Made by a program: the position numbers and the translations under genes | Notes under the pieces: model-generated | Databases searched by the model: none | Seen by the model: the letters and a program-made list of their open reading frames with translations, nothing else | What the model was told of the DNA's origin: nothing | Source of the DNA: Bacillus albus | Lineage (GTDB): Bacteria > Bacillota > Bacilli > Bacillales > Bacillaceae_G | Reading direction: 5' to 3' | DNA length: 64,000 nt | Assembly: GCF_001884185.1 (NCBI RefSeq) | Contig: NZ_MAOE01000096.1 | Location: 1 to 64,000, forward strand | In this document: positions 34,636 through 43,346 of the stretch, one piece after another | Position numbering within the stretch: the first letter of the stretch is position 1 | Layout of the letters: each line of letters opens with the position of its first letter

Positions 34636-35670
34636 TCACTTCTGAGAGAGACGCTGTCCATTCCATATCTCGATTATTCCGCTATTTGATATATTTTGGT
34701 TTGTTCTTCTAACCGGCTGTCCTTCTATTTCTTTCTCATTCTTCGCAAACATCGTTGGTACGCCAAACGAAACTTTTTCTAAAATGTGACCCGCTTCTTC
34801 TGATAAACAATAATCAATAAATAAATCCGCAATAATACCATTCGGTGCACGTTTTAGTTTCGAAATCGCATTAACAGATAAACCTGTTTGCTCAGGTACA
34901 ATACTTACAATTGGAAAGCCTTGTTTTTGAAGCATTCTTTGGTCTCCCATGAAATTGATACCTATCATATACTCACCGCTCGCAACAAGTTCTACTGGTA
35001 TGTAACCATTCACCGTTACTTCACCAACTTGTCCTGCGAGATTCTTCACATATTCCTTCGCTTCCTCTTCACCTACAGTATCAATAAGTGATTGAAAAAA
35101 CGTATATGCTGTTCCTGATACATTTGGATCTGGCATAACAACCTTTCTCTTATATACTGGATTTAATAAATCTTGCCACCTTGATGGATAAGGAAGTCCG
35201 AGCGGTGCTATTTCTTCATTCCACCGCTCTTTATTAATTGCAATTGCCAGTTTCTCCACTTCATAACCGTACCAATAACCGTCTTTATCTTTCACAGTTT
35301 TTGAAATACGGTTCGCATGTTGACTCGTAACAGGAATAGATAGATTTTTTTGTTTCATCATTTGATGCGCGTCTACCGTACCACCAATAATAATATCCGC
35401 TTTCGGATTTCCAGCTTCCTCTTCTACCCTACGAAGAAGCTCCTCTGTCGAAAGACGAATAAATTCATACGTACAGCCGCGTGTTTTACAAAATGATGAA
35501 AGCAAAGCTTCACCAACTTCCTCGCGTGCTGCCACATACGCAACAAGATGACGATCATCCAAAATAGGGAGACCACTTTTATTATATTTAATAGAGGTTG
35601 TATCTCGAGAGCAACTAGACATCGCTCCTCCAATTACTAGCAAAAAAAAGAAAAAGGCTATCTTTCTCAT
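34636..35670 (-). CDS. Extracellular solute-binding lipoprotein (PgtC-like)
   Basis: The 344-residue lipoprotein has a signal sequence ending in the lipobox GAMSSC (about 15-20). An iron/phosphoglycerate-type binding fold (AfuA/PgtC group) follows, with VAYVAAREEVGEAL, ADIIIGGTVDAH, YWYGYEVEKLAIAINKE and PDPNVSGTAYTFFQ. No ABC permease is near. As in pgtC it may sense ligand for the kinase rather than deliver it for transport. ATG overlaps the stop of the preceding gene (ATGA). Confidence 0.82.
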   Translation of the reverse strand: MRKIAFFFFLLVIGGAMSSCSRDTTSIKYNKSGLPILDDRHLVAYVAAREEVGEALLSSFCKTRGCTYEFIRLSTEELLRRVEEEAGNPKADIIIGGTVDAHQMMKQKNLSIPVTSQHANRISKTVKDKDGYWYGYEVEKLAIAINKERWNEEIAPLGLPYPSRWQDLLNPVYKRKVVMPDPNVSGTAYTFFQSLIDTVGEEEAKEYVKNLAGQVGEVTVNGYIPVELVASGEYMIGINFMGDQRMLQKQGFPIVSIVPEQTGLSVNAISKLKRAPNGIIADLFIDYCLSEEAGHILEKVSFGVPTMFAKNEKEIEGQPVRRTNQNISNSGIIEIWNGQRLSQK

Positions 35671-36449
35671 GACACATTCTCCTTTACAAATAAATTTGCG
35701 AGGGAGCTTTTCATATACATGACATTCCCATTGTTATCACCGAGATATTGCACAACAAAGTACGACGGATATACAGAAATAGTAAGAATGTCTTCTCGCT
35801 CATTCTTTATACGCTTCCCTGTTTTATAAGCGGTAATATAAGCAATCGGTTCATTCTGTGATTGTAATAATTTCTGTATTTCTCCGTAATCTGTAATTTG
35901 CTTTGCCTGCCGAATCGAATCGAGTATGTGCGTAACATTCATCGTACGTTCTACATCACCTTGGCGTACTATGACATCCTGTGCTGACGCAAAAAAGTCA
36001 CGAATACGTTCTGGCGTGTAATACAGGCTTAACAAATACGTTTGGAATGCTGAAATCATTGGATCCGTACCATTCTTTCCGTACATATCAGCCCCGTACT
36101 GGAACAAGTCACCTACTGCAAAAGTACGTCTATGTCCATTCAAGTACGTTACTTCTCCAGTAAATACTTGTTCTTGATTCTTAGCTTCTCTCGGTTCTAT
36201 TTGAATTCGGTCAAAGAATGAAACAATCGTATGCAAACGAACTTCATCCGTTATAACAATTTCTCCCCACTTTTCATGCCTAACCTTCATTTCGGTAGGC
36301 AGGGATTCATTCACTCTTTGTAAAACAGTTTGTTTGTCATCCACTATTGTGATTTGATTATATATTTGCTTCTCTATCACATAAAACAAAATAAGAGAAA
36401 AGATTATACAAAGGACAAATATAAGAATTTGAAATGATAGCCTTTTCAT
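35667..36449 (-). CDS. Membrane-anchored protein, DUF3919-like
   Basis: The 260-residue protein has one N-terminal membrane segment (about 7-27) and a soluble extracellular region with no catalytic motif that I recognise. The FAVGDLFQYGADMYGKNGTDPM segment and the ending YFVVQYLGDNNGNVMYMKSS resemble DUF3919 proteins, an assignment I cannot verify here. GGAGGTAGGCAGA precedes ATG. It sits between the kinase and the binding-protein gene and overlaps the latter by four bases. A role in presenting ligand status to the kinase is plausible but inferred. Confidence 0.7.
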   Translation of the reverse strand: MKRLSFQILIFVLCIIFSLILFYVIEKQIYNQITIVDDKQTVLQRVNESLPTEMKVRHEKWGEIVITDEVRLHTIVSFFDRIQIEPREAKNQEQVFTGEVTYLNGHRRTFAVGDLFQYGADMYGKNGTDPMISAFQTYLLSLYYTPERIRDFFASAQDVIVRQGDVERTMNVTHILDSIRQAKQITDYGEIQKLLQSQNEPIAYITAYKTGKRIKNEREDILTISVYPSYFVVQYLGDNNGNVMYMKSSLANLFVKENVS

Positions 36450-36515
36450 TTCTGCCTACCTCCAAGATAAAAAAACGTTGTTTCGAAAATACCGCATAAT
36501 TGTTTCATAAATGTA

Positions 36516-37946
36516 TCATTTAACCGCTTTCAAGTTTTTTATGTCTTCCATCCGTCTCGGAAGCAAAAATGTAATAAATATTGTAGTACCAACCTCTTCA
36601 CTACTCTCAATTCGCATACTTCCGCCCTGCTTATTCATAATCTCCTGACAAATATACAAACCGTAACCATTCCCGTAACTAGAAGGAAGTACCTTCCCTT
36701 CTGGCGATTCATTCCACTCTGCAAGCACACCTTCATCTATACCAATGCCGTCATCATGAACAAAAACCTTTGCCTCACGTTCATTTACAATTACATTCAT
36801 CCGAATTTGCGTAGCATCGCTATATTTTATCGCATTATCCAGCACGTTTAAGAAGATCTGTTTCGTCTTATCGAAATCCGCAACAACATGTACATCTGTT
36901 AACTCATTTATCACTTCAATCTCAAATTTCTGCAAGCGAGGTTTCACAATTGAAACTGCTTCTTCTGCTAATTCCTTTATATTCACAACTGTAGGTGACA
37001 CTTCAAACGTACTCGTCCCGTACTTTGAAGACTGAAGTAATTCCTCTACAAGTGATAATAAACGCTCACTTTCTACAGATACATAACGTAGGCTCTCCTG
37101 TACATCTTCCTTCGCCTTTAACTTCGGAATTAAATCTACATAACCAATAATCGCCGTTAGCGGTGTTTTTAGCTCATGCGTAATACGGTCTAAGAAATCT
37201 TTCTGCTTCTCTTTCTCCTCTTTCAATTGCTTAATATGCAATTCAATTCCATCGGCCATCGCATTAAAAGATGCTGAAAGCTGAGCAATTTCTACATATT
37301 CATTTAGCTCAATCTTACTTTTATAATCACCATTCGCAAGCCTTTGCGCCATTTGCCTTAACTGATCAATCGGCTTATGAAGAGACTTTGCCAAACGAAT
37401 TGCAAAGAAAATACCCGCAGCTACTAAGCAAAGAGACGTCATTAAGAACGTCCAACCCACATTTGTTAACACTTCCTTCTCACCCGTTAACTCATTTATA
37501 AAACGAACACTACCAATGACATCGTTTCCATAATACACTGGGCTTGAAAACAAAAGAATTGGAGCTGGGTCTCCCTCTTCAAAAACATACGATTTCTTCC
37601 CCTTCAAAGAACTCTCAATATCAATATTCCGGTGAAGAAGCGCTCCCTTTTGCGTATCCGCAACCACATCTCCATTCTTCCCGATCATCTGTACACGGAC
37701 ATCCATGCGCTTCGCTAAATACGAAGCAATTAAAAGTGAATTCGGACCGAGCGTCTCAACCTCTGCTTCCTTCTCTAAATAATTCATCGTATAAATTTGT
37801 GCTTCTACACTTAACTTTTCCAAAGAATTTGCCGCGTTATGATACATATTCTTTTCTAACGTAATATAAACAACTGCGTACAACAGAACAAAAATCGGGA
37901 TTAACAGTCCAACTATTCCAAACACCATATTTCTTTTTAAAGACAT
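36516..37946 (-). CDS. Sensor histidine kinase
   Basis: The 476-residue kinase has two membrane segments (about 7-31 and 162-183) bracketing an extracellular sensor domain of about 130 residues. A HAMP domain (about 184-240), a dimerisation domain with phosphoacceptor His257 in ITHELKTPLTAIIGYVDL, and an ATPase domain with FLNVLDNAIKYSD, VHDDGIGID and GNGYGLYICQEI follow. I start at ATG 37946, after AAGTGGTG. A TTG six codons earlier lies inside the response regulator stop region. It is cotranscribed with the response regulator 11 bases upstream and should control the transporter operon. Confidence 0.9.
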   Translation of the reverse strand: MSLKRNMVFGIVGLLIPIFVLLYAVVYITLEKNMYHNAANSLEKLSVEAQIYTMNYLEKEAEVETLGPNSLLIASYLAKRMDVRVQMIGKNGDVVADTQKGALLHRNIDIESSLKGKKSYVFEEGDPAPILLFSSPVYYGNDVIGSVRFINELTGEKEVLTNVGWTFLMTSLCLVAAGIFFAIRLAKSLHKPIDQLRQMAQRLANGDYKSKIELNEYVEIAQLSASFNAMADGIELHIKQLKEEKEKQKDFLDRITHELKTPLTAIIGYVDLIPKLKAKEDVQESLRYVSVESERLLSLVEELLQSSKYGTSTFEVSPTVVNIKELAEEAVSIVKPRLQKFEIEVINELTDVHVVADFDKTKQIFLNVLDNAIKYSDATQIRMNVIVNEREAKVFVHDDGIGIDEGVLAEWNESPEGKVLPSSYGNGYGLYICQEIMNKQGGSMRIESSEEVGTTIFITFLLPRRMEDIKNLKAVK

Positions 37947-37957
37947 ACCATCACCAC

Positions 37958-38629
37958 TTAACAATCCAGTTTATAGCCAACGCCATAAATTGTCTTAATA
38001 TATTCCCCGCTATTCCCTAGCTTCTTCCGCAGTCTTTGCACCATAATATCAACTGCTCTCGTATTTCCGATATACTCAAACCCCCATACTTTCTCAAGTA
38101 ACTCATCTCTCATAAATACACGCTGCGGATTTGAAACAAACAACTGACATAAATTAAACTCTCGGTACGTTAACTGAATTTCTTCTCCACTAACATGTAC
38201 CTTTCTTTCCTTAGGACAGATCGTTATCTCTCCCGCCCCTATTACTTCATGACTTACCGTTACCTCTTTCTTCTTCACGCGCCGCGTCATATTCTTAACA
38301 CGAAGAATAAGCTCTGCATAATTAAATGGCTTCGTCACATAATCATCTGCACCAAGCTGCAAGCCAAGCAATTTATCATTCATCTGACTCTTCGCAGTTA
38401 ACATGAGTACCGGAATATCCCTATTCTTCTCGCGGAACAAACGAAGCAACTCATACCCATCTGTATCTGGAAGCATAACATCCAAAATTAATACATCCGG
38501 CCCTTCAATCCATTTCTCTAAAGCTTCTCTCCCGTCAGCCGCCGTGAGCACTTCATACCCTTCCATCTCAAGCTGCATCCGAATCAAATTACGAATACTC
38601 GATTCATCATCAACTACAAGTATTTTCAT
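37958..38629 (-). CDS. OmpR-family response regulator
   Basis: The 223-residue protein has a receiver domain (about 3-115) with acidic pocket Asp7-Asp8, phosphoacceptor Asp50 (LILDVMLPD), and Thr and Lys in MLTAK and DDYVTKPF. A winged-helix DNA-binding domain (about 128-222) ends in GYKLDC. ATG 38629 follows AAGGAGGAGAATC; an upstream open extension of 37 codons has no such support. It is first gene of the five-gene regulatory and transport operon. A likely promoter overlaps the T run of the galE terminator (TATACT near 38670 on the minus strand). Confidence 0.93.
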   Translation of the reverse strand: MKILVVDDESSIRNLIRMQLEMEGYEVLTAADGREALEKWIEGPDVLILDVMLPDTDGYELLRLFREKNRDIPVLMLTAKSQMNDKLLGLQLGADDYVTKPFNYAELILRVKNMTRRVKKKEVTVSHEVIGAGEITICPKERKVHVSGEEIQLTYREFNLCQLFVSNPQRVFMRDELLEKVWGFEYIGNTRAVDIMVQRLRKKLGNSGEYIKTIYGVGYKLDC

Positions 38630-38683
38630 GATTCTCCTCCTTCCATCCGAGATTATAGTACAGTTTAGTATAGCAAAAATCTT

Positions 38684-38737
38684 ATAAAAAAAGAGAGGGT
38701 ATTGTCGAACATATGTTGAACGACAATACCCCTCTTT
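38684..38737 (-). terminator. galE terminator
   Basis: GAGGGTATTGTCG / CGACAATACCCCTC is a stem of about 13 bp with an AT-rich loop, followed on the minus strand by a run of T residues. Confidence 0.88.
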
Positions 38738-38750
38738 CACCCATTATATT

Positions 38751-39743
38751 TTATTTATCATACCCATTAGGTTTCTTCTGATGCCAATTCCAAGCATGCT
38801 CAATGATTGTCTTCACATTTACATACTGAGGATCCCATCCTAACTTCTCTTTCGCTTTCTGAGAAGAAGCAACTAAACGTGCTGGATCTCCCGCACGGCG
38901 CGGCGCTACTTCAGCAGGAATTTCATGATTTGTCACTTCACGAACTGCATCAACGATTTCTTTAACGCTGAAACCATTACCATTTCCTAAGTTATAGAAA
39001 TCACTCTCTCCGCCGTTCTGTAGGTCCTTAAGCCCTAAGAAGTGAGCTGCCACTAAATCTTCAACATGAATATAATCACGGATACAAGTACCATCTGGTG
39101 TATTATAGTCATCACCAAACATCATAATCTTCTCACGTTGACCTAACGCCACTTGCAATACAAGAGGAATTAAATGCGTCTCTGGACGGTGATCTTCTCC
39201 AATAATACCATTTGGCGTTGCACCAGCCACGTTAAAGTATCTGAAAATCTTATAACGTAAATTAGAAGCTTGGCTATACCAATGAAGCATCTTCTCGATT
39301 GCTAACTTCGTTTCTCCATATGTATTCGTTGGATTTGTCATCGTTTCCTCAGTAATAAGATCTACATCTACCTCACCATACGTTGCCGCAGTAGAAGAGA
39401 AAATAAACTTATCTACCTTAAACTCATCCATTACCTCTAACAAGCAAAGTGCACCATACACATTGTTATTATAATATTGAAGAGGCTTCTCCATACTCAC
39501 TCCAACTAAAGAATCAGCTGCGAAATGCATAACAGCCTCAATATTTTCTTGTGTAAAAACATCTCTTAAAAATGCTTTATCACGAAGGTCGCCATTATAA
39601 AACTTCGCGCCTTCCGTAATTGCATCTTCATGACCAGTTTGTAAATTATCTACTACTACTACAGATAAACCTTCATCTACTAATTTTTTCACAGCGTGAG
39701 AACCGATATAACCAGCTCCGCCGCAGATTAAGATTGAATTCAT
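38751..39743 (-). CDS. galE: UDP-glucose 4-epimerase
   Basis: The 330-residue short-chain dehydrogenase has the NAD-binding motif GGAGYIG (8-14), VVDNLQTGH, the catalytic Ser117/Tyr142/Lys146 set (FSSTAATYGE and NTYGETK) and the C-terminal RRAGDPARLVASS. It interconverts UDP-glucose and UDP-galactose, and possibly their N-acetyl forms, supplying surface polysaccharide synthesis. TAGGAGGAAGACA precedes ATG. It is a single gene between two terminators. Its neighbours (LCP ligase, galU, polymer cluster) suggest an envelope rather than a galactose-catabolic role. Confidence 0.95.
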   Translation of the reverse strand: MNSILICGGAGYIGSHAVKKLVDEGLSVVVVDNLQTGHEDAITEGAKFYNGDLRDKAFLRDVFTQENIEAVMHFAADSLVGVSMEKPLQYYNNNVYGALCLLEVMDEFKVDKFIFSSTAATYGEVDVDLITEETMTNPTNTYGETKLAIEKMLHWYSQASNLRYKIFRYFNVAGATPNGIIGEDHRPETHLIPLVLQVALGQREKIMMFGDDYNTPDGTCIRDYIHVEDLVAAHFLGLKDLQNGGESDFYNLGNGNGFSVKEIVDAVREVTNHEIPAEVAPRRAGDPARLVASSQKAKEKLGWDPQYVNVKTIIEHAWNWHQKKPNGYDK

Positions 39744-39789
39744 TGTCTTCCTCCTACATATATTAGGATTTCTTACTCACTTACTTATT

Positions 39790-39824
39790 ATAAAAGGTAT
39801 ACGATTGCTCGTATACCTTTTGTG
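39790..39824 (-). terminator. Terminator behind the LCP gene
   Basis: AAAAGGTATACGA / TCGTATACCTTTT is a 13-bp perfect stem with loop TTGC. The T residues are part of the stem. It lies after both the LCP gene and the hydrolase relic. Confidence 0.85.
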
Positions 39825-39832
39825 TACCTTTA

Positions 39833-39913
39833 TTACTTAGCAACGAAATAATCCGTTACATATTGTGCCCAAACTTCGTGGCCTTTAGCACTTTGTCTAA
39901 AGAAGTTGGAGCA
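39833..39913 (-). pseudogene. Relic: C-terminal stub of an SGNH/GDSL-type hydrolase
   Basis: Directly after the LCP stop codon, in the same frame, 26 codons read to a second stop and include AKGHEVWAQYVTDYFVAK. That closely resembles the end of SGNH/GDSL hydrolases (pattern HPNAKGH-x2-WA-x2-V-x3-F). No start codon or upstream part remains. I read it as the tail of a gene lost by deletion, with the LCP gene abutting the breakpoint. The alternative, that the LCP protein formerly extended through it, is less likely. Confidence 0.5.
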
Positions 39914-40825
39914 TTACTTAGTTACTTCAAGATGCGATCTTAATTTATTCGTTAAATCTTGTTTTGCTGCATCTGGAACATAGTAATACCAAATGCCATC
40001 AGCAGCCTTGTGACCATCACCTGGAATTTGGATATCCTCACTATTTTTCAAGCAATCTTTATAGTTCTTTTGCATATCAAACATCTGATCTTGCGTTAAA
40101 TTTGTCTTCACATTCTTTTGAATTGCAGCTAATACATCTCCATAACCTGTTAAAGAAGAGAAGCTTGCACCCTTCTTAATAACAGCCTGCATTACTTGAC
40201 GCTGACGCATTTGACGTCCAAAGTCGCCACGTGGGTCTTCTTTACGCATACGTGTGTATGCTAGAGCTTGGTCACCTGTTAAATGAATATTGCCTTTTTG
40301 GAAGTGCTTCCCTTCTAGAGAGAACTCCAAATCATTATTTACATCTACCCCACCGACTGCATCAACGATATCTTTAAAGCCTTCCATATTCACTTCGATA
40401 TAATAATTAATAGGAACATTCAAGAAGTTTTCTACGGTCGCTACAGACATATCTACTCCGCCGAATGCATAAGCATGATTGATTTTATCGCTTTTACCTT
40501 TTCCAACAATTTCTGTATACGTATCACGAGGAATACTTACTGTTTTCATAGAGTTATTTTTAGGATTTAATGTAATTACCATTAAAGAGTCTGAACGCCC
40601 TTTATCATTACCGCGCTCATCTGCCCCTAGTAATAAAATTGACACTGGTTCACTCTTGCTAACTTTTTCTTCAACTTTATTGTTGTTTTGATCACGTTTT
40701 AAAGGTTGATGAACTTCCTTTAATGTATTAGATACAGAAGAATATACATTATAAGCATAAACTCCCCCGCCTATGATTAGTACCCCAAGAATACCGAGTA
40801 CCCAAAATAAAATTTTCTTTTTCAT
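39914..40825 (-). CDS. LytR-CpsA-Psr family protein, glycopolymer-peptidoglycan ligase
   Basis: The 303-residue protein has an N-terminal membrane anchor (about 5-26) and an extracellular LCP domain. Family landmarks are SEPVSILLLGADERG, GRSDSLMVITLNP, VSIPRDTYTEI, the KINHAYAFGG block and the arginine-rich YTRMRKEDPRGDFGRQMRQR that binds polyprenyl pyrophosphate. TagU-type enzymes transfer teichoic acid or other polymers from lipid carrier to peptidoglycan. It sits beside the polymer cluster and may attach its product. ATG 40825 follows AGAAGGTT; a 39-codon upstream extension has no ribosome binding site. Confidence 0.9.
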   Translation of the reverse strand: MKKKILFWVLGILGVLIIGGGVYAYNVYSSVSNTLKEVHQPLKRDQNNNKVEEKVSKSEPVSILLLGADERGNDKGRSDSLMVITLNPKNNSMKTVSIPRDTYTEIVGKGKSDKINHAYAFGGVDMSVATVENFLNVPINYYIEVNMEGFKDIVDAVGGVDVNNDLEFSLEGKHFQKGNIHLTGDQALAYTRMRKEDPRGDFGRQMRQRQVMQAVIKKGASFSSLTGYGDVLAAIQKNVKTNLTQDQMFDMQKNYKDCLKNSEDIQIPGDGHKAADGIWYYYVPDAAKQDLTNKLRSHLEVTK

Positions 40826-40921
40826 TATTGTAACCTTCTTTCTTAAGCCTAACTTACAATACATATAAATTCTATTATACAAAAAAAAAAACTTAATAAA
40901 ACCAAATAATATAGCAATCCA

Positions 40922-40964
40922 CAAAAAATAGACAAACAACAATTATATATTGTTATTTGTCTAT
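40922..40964 (-). terminator. fabZ terminator
   Basis: ATAGACAAACAACAA / TTGTTATTTGTCTAT pair at 14 of 15 positions. Six T residues follow on the minus strand. Confidence 0.85.
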
Positions 40965-40981
40965 CACATATCTTAATATAT

Positions 40982-41416
40982 TTATTCTTTTTTGTCACCA
41001 AGCGCAAACGTGATTTCTGTCTCACAAGCAATTTCACCATCTACAGTAGCAATTGCTTTTCCTTTTCCAATTGCTCCACGTACACGCGTCATTTCAACTT
41101 CTAAACGAAGCTGATCACCTGGACGGACTTGTCGTTTAAAACGGCAATTATCGATGCCTGCGAAGAATGCTAAGCGACCACGATTCTCTTCTTTCTTCAA
41201 CATAGCAACAGCGCCAACTTGTGCTAAAGCCTCCACAATTAAAACACCCGGCATTACAGGATAATCTGGAAAATGTCCATTAAAAAATTCTTCATTAGCT
41301 GTAACATTCTTTATCCCAATCGCACGCTTTCCTTCTTCTACTTCTAAAACTTTATCCACTAGTAGAAATGGATAGCGATGAGGAATTATTTCTTTAATTT
41401 GTTGAATATCTAGCAT
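40982..41416 (-). CDS. fabZ: 3-hydroxyacyl-ACP dehydratase
   Basis: The 144-residue hot-dog-fold enzyme has [11 protein letters not shown] (11-21), catalytic His48 in [14 protein letters not shown] and Glu62 in IVEALAQ. It dehydrates (3R)-hydroxyacyl-ACP in type II fatty acid synthesis. AAGGAGAGAAG precedes ATG. It is a single-gene unit with a terminator, divergent from the SRPBCC gene. Length and motifs are normal. Confidence 0.96.
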
Positions 41417-41915
41417 ACACTTCTCTCCTTACACAAGATTGGTCATACCACCAGAAGTTATACTATCATTATCCCATTTTAACTCTCATTTGTCATTATA
41501 AAAAAGATTTTAAAATTTTTCTTCTAAAATAAAAAAATGTATACACTCTTTTCAATATGTATACTGACACGGAGGTTGAAAAGAGTGTATACCCAAGTTA
41601 GGGAAAGGCAAATTATATCAAATATATTAAGCCTTAATGTCGTATTCAAGATTCATTATATATGACAAAAATAAGAAATTAAAACCTAATTTTCGACCTT
41701 TTTCGTATTAATTCCCTAATTTTACTCATGATTTCTCTATTTTCCTTACATTCTCTTAAATGTGATATTTAGAAATATGAATTTTGATAAAAAATTATTA
41801 AAATAAACACAAAAAACACTTGTAATAGAATTTACATACTCATATTATAATAAAATGAATATGGGATTTTAACCTAATTATTCAAATACCTTTATTTGTA
41901 GAAAGGAATCCAAAA
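41417..41915. other. Gene-free stretch between fabZ and the SRPBCC gene
   Basis: I find no coding sequence in 499 very AT-rich bases. It contains a strong inverted repeat at 41539-41592. A possible -10, TATAAT (about 41847), serves the rightward gene. FabZ is regulated by FapR in Bacillus, but I could not locate a FapR site with confidence. Confidence 0.45.
41531..41592 (-). terminator. Long perfect inverted repeat with minus-strand T run
   Basis: GTATACACTCTTTTCAA (41539-41555) and TTGAAAAGAGTGTATAC (41576-41592) are perfectly complementary over 17 bp around a 20-base loop. Seven A residues to the left give a T run on the minus strand. It has the form of a minus-strand terminator, yet no minus-strand gene precedes it. 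It may be an attenuator in the fabZ leader or may end an unannotated transcript. Confidence 0.55.
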
Positions 41916-42359
41916 ATGGCAAAAGGTATACATACTATAGAGTTAAATACTTCACCAGATCAAATTTGGAAATTTATTAGTGATATAAACAATTGGGCTC
42001 CACTAGTCACAGGCTATGTTAAACATAAAGTTATTGATGACAAACATTCGACTTGGCGTTTGCACGGTGATTTAGGATTTGTTAAACGAGACGTTAGTCT
42101 AAATGTTGAAATTATCGAGTGGCAAATGCCTAATAAAATTAGCTTTACAATGGCTTCTCCAACCAAAAAATTAATTGGTAGCGGCTCTTTTCATGCTGAA
42201 TCAATCTCTCCTTCTACTACAAAAGTAACAAGTCAGTTAGAATTGCGAACAACTGGTAAAGGAGCCTTTGTCTTTAACGGCGCCATAAAACCATTTGTTC
42301 CTAAAATGACAAAGCAACTTTCTAAAAAAGTGGCAAATAAATTAATGAAACAATTATAA
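41916..42359 (+). CDS. SRPBCC/CoxG-like protein
   Basis: The 147-residue soluble protein has a START/Bet v1-like fold. ELNTSPDQIWKFISDINNWAPLVTGY at the start is the classic SRPBCC opening. The middle has KISFTMASPTKKLIGSGSF and the end is a long basic helix. It resembles carbon monoxide dehydrogenase subunit G (CoxG) family proteins, but no CO dehydrogenase genes are present. It probably binds a lipid or other hydrophobic ligand. GAAAGGAATCC precedes ATG. It is alone on this strand inside a leftward region and ends at a bidirectional terminator. Confidence 0.8.
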   Translation: MAKGIHTIELNTSPDQIWKFISDINNWAPLVTGYVKHKVIDDKHSTWRLHGDLGFVKRDVSLNVEIIEWQMPNKISFTMASPTKKLIGSGSFHAESISPSTTKVTSQLELRTTGKGAFVFNGAIKPFVPKMTKQLSKKVANKLMKQL

Positions 42360-42412
42360 AAAACCATCTCAGAAATTTATTTTACAATAAATTTCCGGGA
42401 TAGTTTTTTATG
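42360..42412. terminator. Bidirectional terminator
   Basis: AAAAAAC-ATCTC-GAAATTTATT / AATAAATTTC-GGGAT-GTTTTTT is a long stem with small bulges and loop TTAC, between the SRPBCC gene and the convergent galU. Confidence 0.85.
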
Positions 42413-42416
42413 AAAG

Positions 42417-43298
42417 TTAATTATTAACCATTTCTTTTTGTAATAATTTCTCCATATAGCTTAATAATTCATTCTTTAACCCATCATGCTGTAATGCCAT
42501 TTCAATTGTTGTTTGAATGAATCCAAGCTTCTCTCCGACGTCGTATCGCTTTCCTTCGAAATCATAAGCAAATACTCTTTGTATCTCATTTAAGCGCTGA
42601 ATAGCATCCGTCAACTGAATCTCGCCACCCGCTCCTGTTTGTTGATTCTCTAAGAACGTGAAAATCTCAGGCGTTAATATATAGCGCCCCATGATTGCTA
42701 AGTTAGATGGTGCTGTTCCTTGGTCTGGTTTTTCTACAAACTGACTAACTTGATAACTACGACCTTTTTGTGCTAGTGGATCAATAATACCATAGCGATG
42801 CGTTTCCGTCTCTGGAACAGTTTGAACACCAATTACCGATGATTGTGTTGCCTCATACTGATCCATTAATTGACGTAAGCATGGTGTTTCAGCTTGTACA
42901 ATATCATCACCAAGTAAAACAGCGAATGGCTCATTACCAATAAACTTACGAGCACACCATACAGCATGACCTAAACCTTTCGGTTCTTTTTGACGAATAT
43001 AGTGGATATTTATCTTGGAAGACTCTTGCACCTTCTTAAGGATTTCATGCTTACCCTTTTCTAGTAAGTTCTGTTCCAACTCAAAAGAATGATCAAAGTG
43101 ATCTTCAATAGCACGCTTTCCTTTTCCAGTTACAATAATAATATCTTCAATTCCAGATTGAATCGCTTCTTCTACAATGTATTGAATTGTTGGTTTATCA
43201 ACAATCGGTAACATTTCCTTTGGCATTGCTTTAGTTGCTGGTAGGAAGCGAGTTCCTAATCCAGCTGCTGGTATAATAGCTTTTTTGACTGTTTTCAT
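42417..43298 (-). CDS. galU: UTP-glucose-1-phosphate uridylyltransferase
   Basis: The 293-residue enzyme has the nucleotidyltransferase signature [20 protein letters not shown] with [11 protein letters not shown], then [20 protein letters not shown] and [10 protein letters not shown]. It makes UDP-glucose for glycolipid, teichoic acid and polysaccharide synthesis (GtaB/GalU). I choose ATG 43298, seven bases after AAGGTGG; the preceding TTG is too close. It is the last gene of the leftward polymer region and is well conserved, unlike its upstream neighbours. Confidence 0.95.
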   Translation of the reverse strand: MKTVKKAIIPAAGLGTRFLPATKAMPKEMLPIVDKPTIQYIVEEAIQSGIEDIIIVTGKGKRAIEDHFDHSFELEQNLLEKGKHEILKKVQESSKINIHYIRQKEPKGLGHAVWCARKFIGNEPFAVLLGDDIVQAETPCLRQLMDQYEATQSSVIGVQTVPETETHRYGIIDPLAQKGRSYQVSQFVEKPDQGTAPSNLAIMGRYILTPEIFTFLENQQTGAGGEIQLTDAIQRLNEIQRVFAYDFEGKRYDVGEKLGFIQTTIEMALQHDGLKNELLSYMEKLLQKEMVNN

Positions 43299-43346
43299 CA
43301 ATAAACCACCTTAACTTATATAATTCAAAAAAATTTTATTTTATCC

